A stretch of DNA of 64,000 nucleotides from Paraburkholderia tagetis (GTDB lineage: Bacteria > Pseudomonadota > Gammaproteobacteria > Burkholderiales > Burkholderiaceae). Location: the NCBI RefSeq assembly GCF_022213065.1, contig NZ_JAKLJA010000020.1:1-64000 (forward strand). Direction: 5' to 3'. Numbering within the stretch: position 1 is the stretch's first letter; every line of letters starts with the position of its first letter. The position numbers and the translations under genes are program-made. Below the pieces are notes generated by a model. It searched no databases. It was given only the letters and a program-made list of their open reading frames with translations, and was not told the origin of the DNA. This document shows, piece by piece, positions 62,233-64,000 of the stretch.

Positions 62233-62247
62233 AAATGATTCTCATTT
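62233..62247. promoter_or_regulatory. Fur box
   Basis: AAATGATTCTCATTT: perfect arms AAATGA and TCATTT, core AATGA-N3-TCATT identical in both arms to the Fur consensus AATGATAATCATT. It is not followed by an iron-uptake gene on either strand. Confidence 0.72.
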
Positions 62248-62254
62248 GCCAAAT

Positions 62255-62422
62255 GTGTCCGCAGAGACGGGCGGATCCACTAGTGCGCCAGAAAAGACTC
62301 TTCCAGGCTGGCCGCTTAATTCGGGGGCCGGAAGGGGCTAAAGTGCCGGCCATGCGTGTACCAGCGCCGCTGGCGCATCGTGAGAGTTGGCCCCGACCGC
62401 AAGCGGTCGGGGCTTTTTTTTG
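62255..62422 (+). ncRNA. candidate Fur-controlled small RNA
   Basis: No gene lies between the Fur box and a perfect terminator. Two stem-loops precede it: GGCCGG...CCGGCC (about 62334-62352) and ATGCG-N4-CCAGC/GCTGG-CGCAT (62352-62378). The 5' end is a guess; the 3' end is set by the terminator. A low-iron-induced sRNA (BrrF) is known in Burkholderia cenocepacia, so this could be its counterpart. Confidence 0.45.
62390..62422 (+). terminator. strong rho-independent terminator, no gene upstream
   Basis: GCCCCGACCGC, loop AA, GCGGTCGGGGC, then nine T. A perfect 11-bp stem that ends no recognisable protein gene. Confidence 0.92.
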
Positions 62423-62883
62423 CAGCGCGCAAACGCGCGCGGGGCGGGGCTGGCACGGTTCCAGGGCCCTTGCGCCGATGCATAAGTTATTGAACCGAAA
62501 GAAACAAGTAAGGTATTATTCGGGCCGCACGGAGCGACCACATGTCGCTCCCGGTTGGGTCCAGAAGGTCGCAAGGGGCACTTTTCGGATCAAAAAACAT
62601 GCGTGCACAGGAATTTGTTGTATTTCGTCTTAGTATGAATTTGAATAAAAACAATGACTTGTATCAAGCATTGATCTGGTTCGAGTTGTTGCGCTGCAAA
62701 ACTTCCGTATTCCGATTACCCTCGTTAACCCTTGAACGTGTGTTGCATTTCGCCTCGTAGCTGACAAATCCGTTACAGCCTGTCTGGTCCGATTTTCACC
62801 CCACGTCAATCTTTCAAGTTGCTTGCGCACAAGTCCGTGCGCCGAGGAAGCTATTCGCTCCGCATTTTTAAGGTCCCGTTGAA

Positions 62884-64000
62884 ATGCATTCCGTTCCATT
62901 CCTGAGTCTGGCGATCTGGATTCCCATCCTGTTCGGCGTGGCAGTGCTGCGCGTCGGGTCGGATCGTCATCCGCAGCGCGCGCGCTGGCTGTCGTTGATC
63001 GGCGCCGTCGTCGGCCTGCTGTTGACCTTGCCGCTGATCACTGGTTTTGACAACCACCTTGCCGGCATGCAGTTCGTCGAATTCCGCAACTGGCTGCCCG
63101 ACTTCGGCGTGGCCTGGCGTCTCGGGATCGATGGCATTTCGATGTGGCTCGTCGTGCTGACCGCGTTCACCACGCTCGTGATCGTGATCGCCTCGTGGGC
63201 GTCGATCACAGTGCGCGTCGCCCAGTACTTCGGCGCGTTCCTGATTCTCTCGGGCCTGATGGTCGGCACCTTCGCGGCAACCGACGGCATGCTGTTCTTC
63301 GTGTTCTTCGAAGCAACGCTGATTCCGCTGTACCTGCTGATCGGTACGTGGGGCCACGCACGCCGCAGCTACGCCGCAGTGAAGTTCTTCTTCTTCTCGC
63401 TCGCCGGTTCGCTGCTGATGCTGGTGTCGATGCTGTACCTCTACAGCCAGTCGCACACCTTCGACATGTCCGCGTGGCATGACCTCACGCTCGGCCTCGT
63501 GCCGCAGATTCTCGTCTTCATCGGTTTCTTCGCGGCCTTCGCGGTCAAGGTGCCGATGTGGCCGTTCCACACCTGGCTGCCCGACGTCCACCTCGAAGCG
63601 CCCACCGGCGCGACCGTGCTGATGGCGATGCTCAAGCTCGGCGGCTACGGCTTCCTGCGCTTCACGCTGCCGATCACGCCCGACGCCGCGCACTTCTTCG
63701 CGCCCGTGATCATCACGCTCTCGCTCGTGGCCGTGGTGTACTCGAGCCTGCTCGCGCTCGCGCAGACCGACATGACCAAGATGCTCGCGTACTCGACGGT
63801 CGCCCACATGGGCCTCGTGACGCTGGGCCTGTTCCTCTTCAACCAGATCGGCACCGAAGGCGCGGTCGTGCAGATGATCTCGTATGGCTTCGTCTCGGGC
63901 GCGTTGCTGCTCTCGGTCGGCGTGCTGTTCGATCGCACCAGGACGCGCACGATCTCGGCCTATGGCGGCGTCGCTAACGTGATGCCGCGCTACGCCACCT
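62884..64000 (+). CDS. nuoM: NADH-quinone oxidoreductase subunit M (partial)
   Basis: The first 372 codons of a 14-TM antiporter-like membrane subunit of complex I that takes part in proton pumping; the gene runs off the window. Conserved blocks: DGISMWLVVLTAFTTLVIVI, FEATLIPLYLLIG, the lysine/glutamate segment KVPMWPFHTWLPDVHLEAPT, and AYSTVAHMGLVTLGLFLFNQ. The ATG at 62884 has AAGG upstream. In usual nuo operons nuoL directly precedes nuoM; here a 900-bp gene-poor region does. The segment after EAPTG is one or two residues shorter than in the Burkholderia NuoM I recall, so it may be a second, divergent copy. Confidence 0.88.
   Translation, partial: MHSVPFLSLAIWIPILFGVAVLRVGSDRHPQRARWLSLIGAVVGLLLTLPLITGFDNHLAGMQFVEFRNWLPDFGVAWRLGIDGISMWLVVLTAFTTLVIVIASWASITVRVAQYFGAFLILSGLMVGTFAATDGMLFFVFFEATLIPLYLLIGTWGHARRSYAAVKFFFFSLAGSLLMLVSMLYLYSQSHTFDMSAWHDLTLGLVPQILVFIGFFAAFAVKVPMWPFHTWLPDVHLEAPTGATVLMAMLKLGGYGFLRFTLPITPDAAHFFAPVIITLSLVAVVYSSLLALAQTDMTKMLAYSTVAHMGLVTLGLFLFNQIGTEGAVVQMISYGFVSGALLLSVGVLFDRTRTRTISAYGGVANVMPRYAT

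Larger units (their letters stand above)
61981..62883. other. 900-bp gene-poor region before nuoM
   Basis: It holds a Fur box (62233-62247), a candidate structured RNA ending in a terminator (62390-62422), then an AT-rich stretch (about 62490-62760) in which I see no convincing gene, and finally the leader of nuoM. Short open frames here (such as 62043-62252 minus and 62542-62760 plus) are not supported. Confidence 0.5.

Noticed and set aside
62043..62252. 69-codon minus-strand frame ending in SHRSRRVTYMH
   Set aside because: Its only start (TTG) lies inside the Fur box and there is no ribosome site. The last 33 residues look faintly like a winged helix, so it could be a gene remnant, but I cannot support it.
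62542..62760. 72-codon plus-strand frame in the AT-rich stretch before nuoM
   Set aside because: No ribosome-binding site or domain, and composition unlike the neighbouring genes.

Overview
The window reads as a chromosomal segment of a Burkholderiaceae bacterium, most likely Paraburkholderia, Caballeronia or Burkholderia. This rests on high GC, a Burkholderia-type phasin, Porin_4 porin, IclR/MHS transporter pairs, and a type VI secretion (T6SS) layout with an OmpA-domain protein beside tssL. No rRNA, tRNA or CRISPR array was seen.

Positions 1-4.0 kb hold housekeeping genes: the 3' end of urocanate hydratase, a Tat-exported PhoX-type phosphatase, alanine racemase and a DUF2322 protein. Positions 4.2-31.4 kb are a complete T6SS in two divergent operons. 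The leftward operon is tssK-tssL-ompA-like-hcp-tssH-tssE. The rightward operon is tssB-tssC-vgrG-lipase effector-two Tli4-type immunity lipoproteins-unknown membrane protein-PAAR-tssM-tssA-tssF-tssG-tssJ. A sigma-54-like promoter lies in the 0.54 kb divergent region. The effector block (about 16.4-23 kb) is visibly AT-richer. It holds the scar of a duplicated and partly deleted effector-immunity module. An IS5-type element is inserted just after tssJ.

Positions 33-36.5 kb form a small aromatic unit: an IclR (PcaR-type) regulator, an MHS transporter and 4-hydroxyphenylpyruvate dioxygenase, with a PcaR-like operator between the divergent genes. Positions 36.6-37.7 kb hold an MNT/HEPN pair with four regularly spaced palindromes in its promoter.

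Positions 37.8-54.5 kb are a sugar-acid (probably hexuronate) catabolic island. It contains a DapA-like dehydratase/aldolase, an alpha-ketoglutarate-semialdehyde-type dehydrogenase, an ABC importer, an IlvD-type sugar-acid dehydratase, a porin, a TauE-like permease, uronate dehydrogenase, an ExuT-like transporter, an RraA-like protein, an aldose epimerase and a FadR-type GntR regulator. Three GTTGY-N3-ACAAC palindromes in front of its transcription units look like that regulator's operators. The expected route is uronate oxidation to a sugar diacid, dehydration, and conversion through a semialdehyde to alpha-ketoglutarate.

Positions 54.7-64 kb hold a phasin, a catalase remnant, cytochrome b561, a processive GT2 glycosyltransferase, a Tat-exported acid phosphatase, a cluster of DnaA-box-like sequences, a sugar-efflux-type MFS protein, a Fur box followed by a candidate small RNA, and the start of a nuoM that is not preceded by nuoL.
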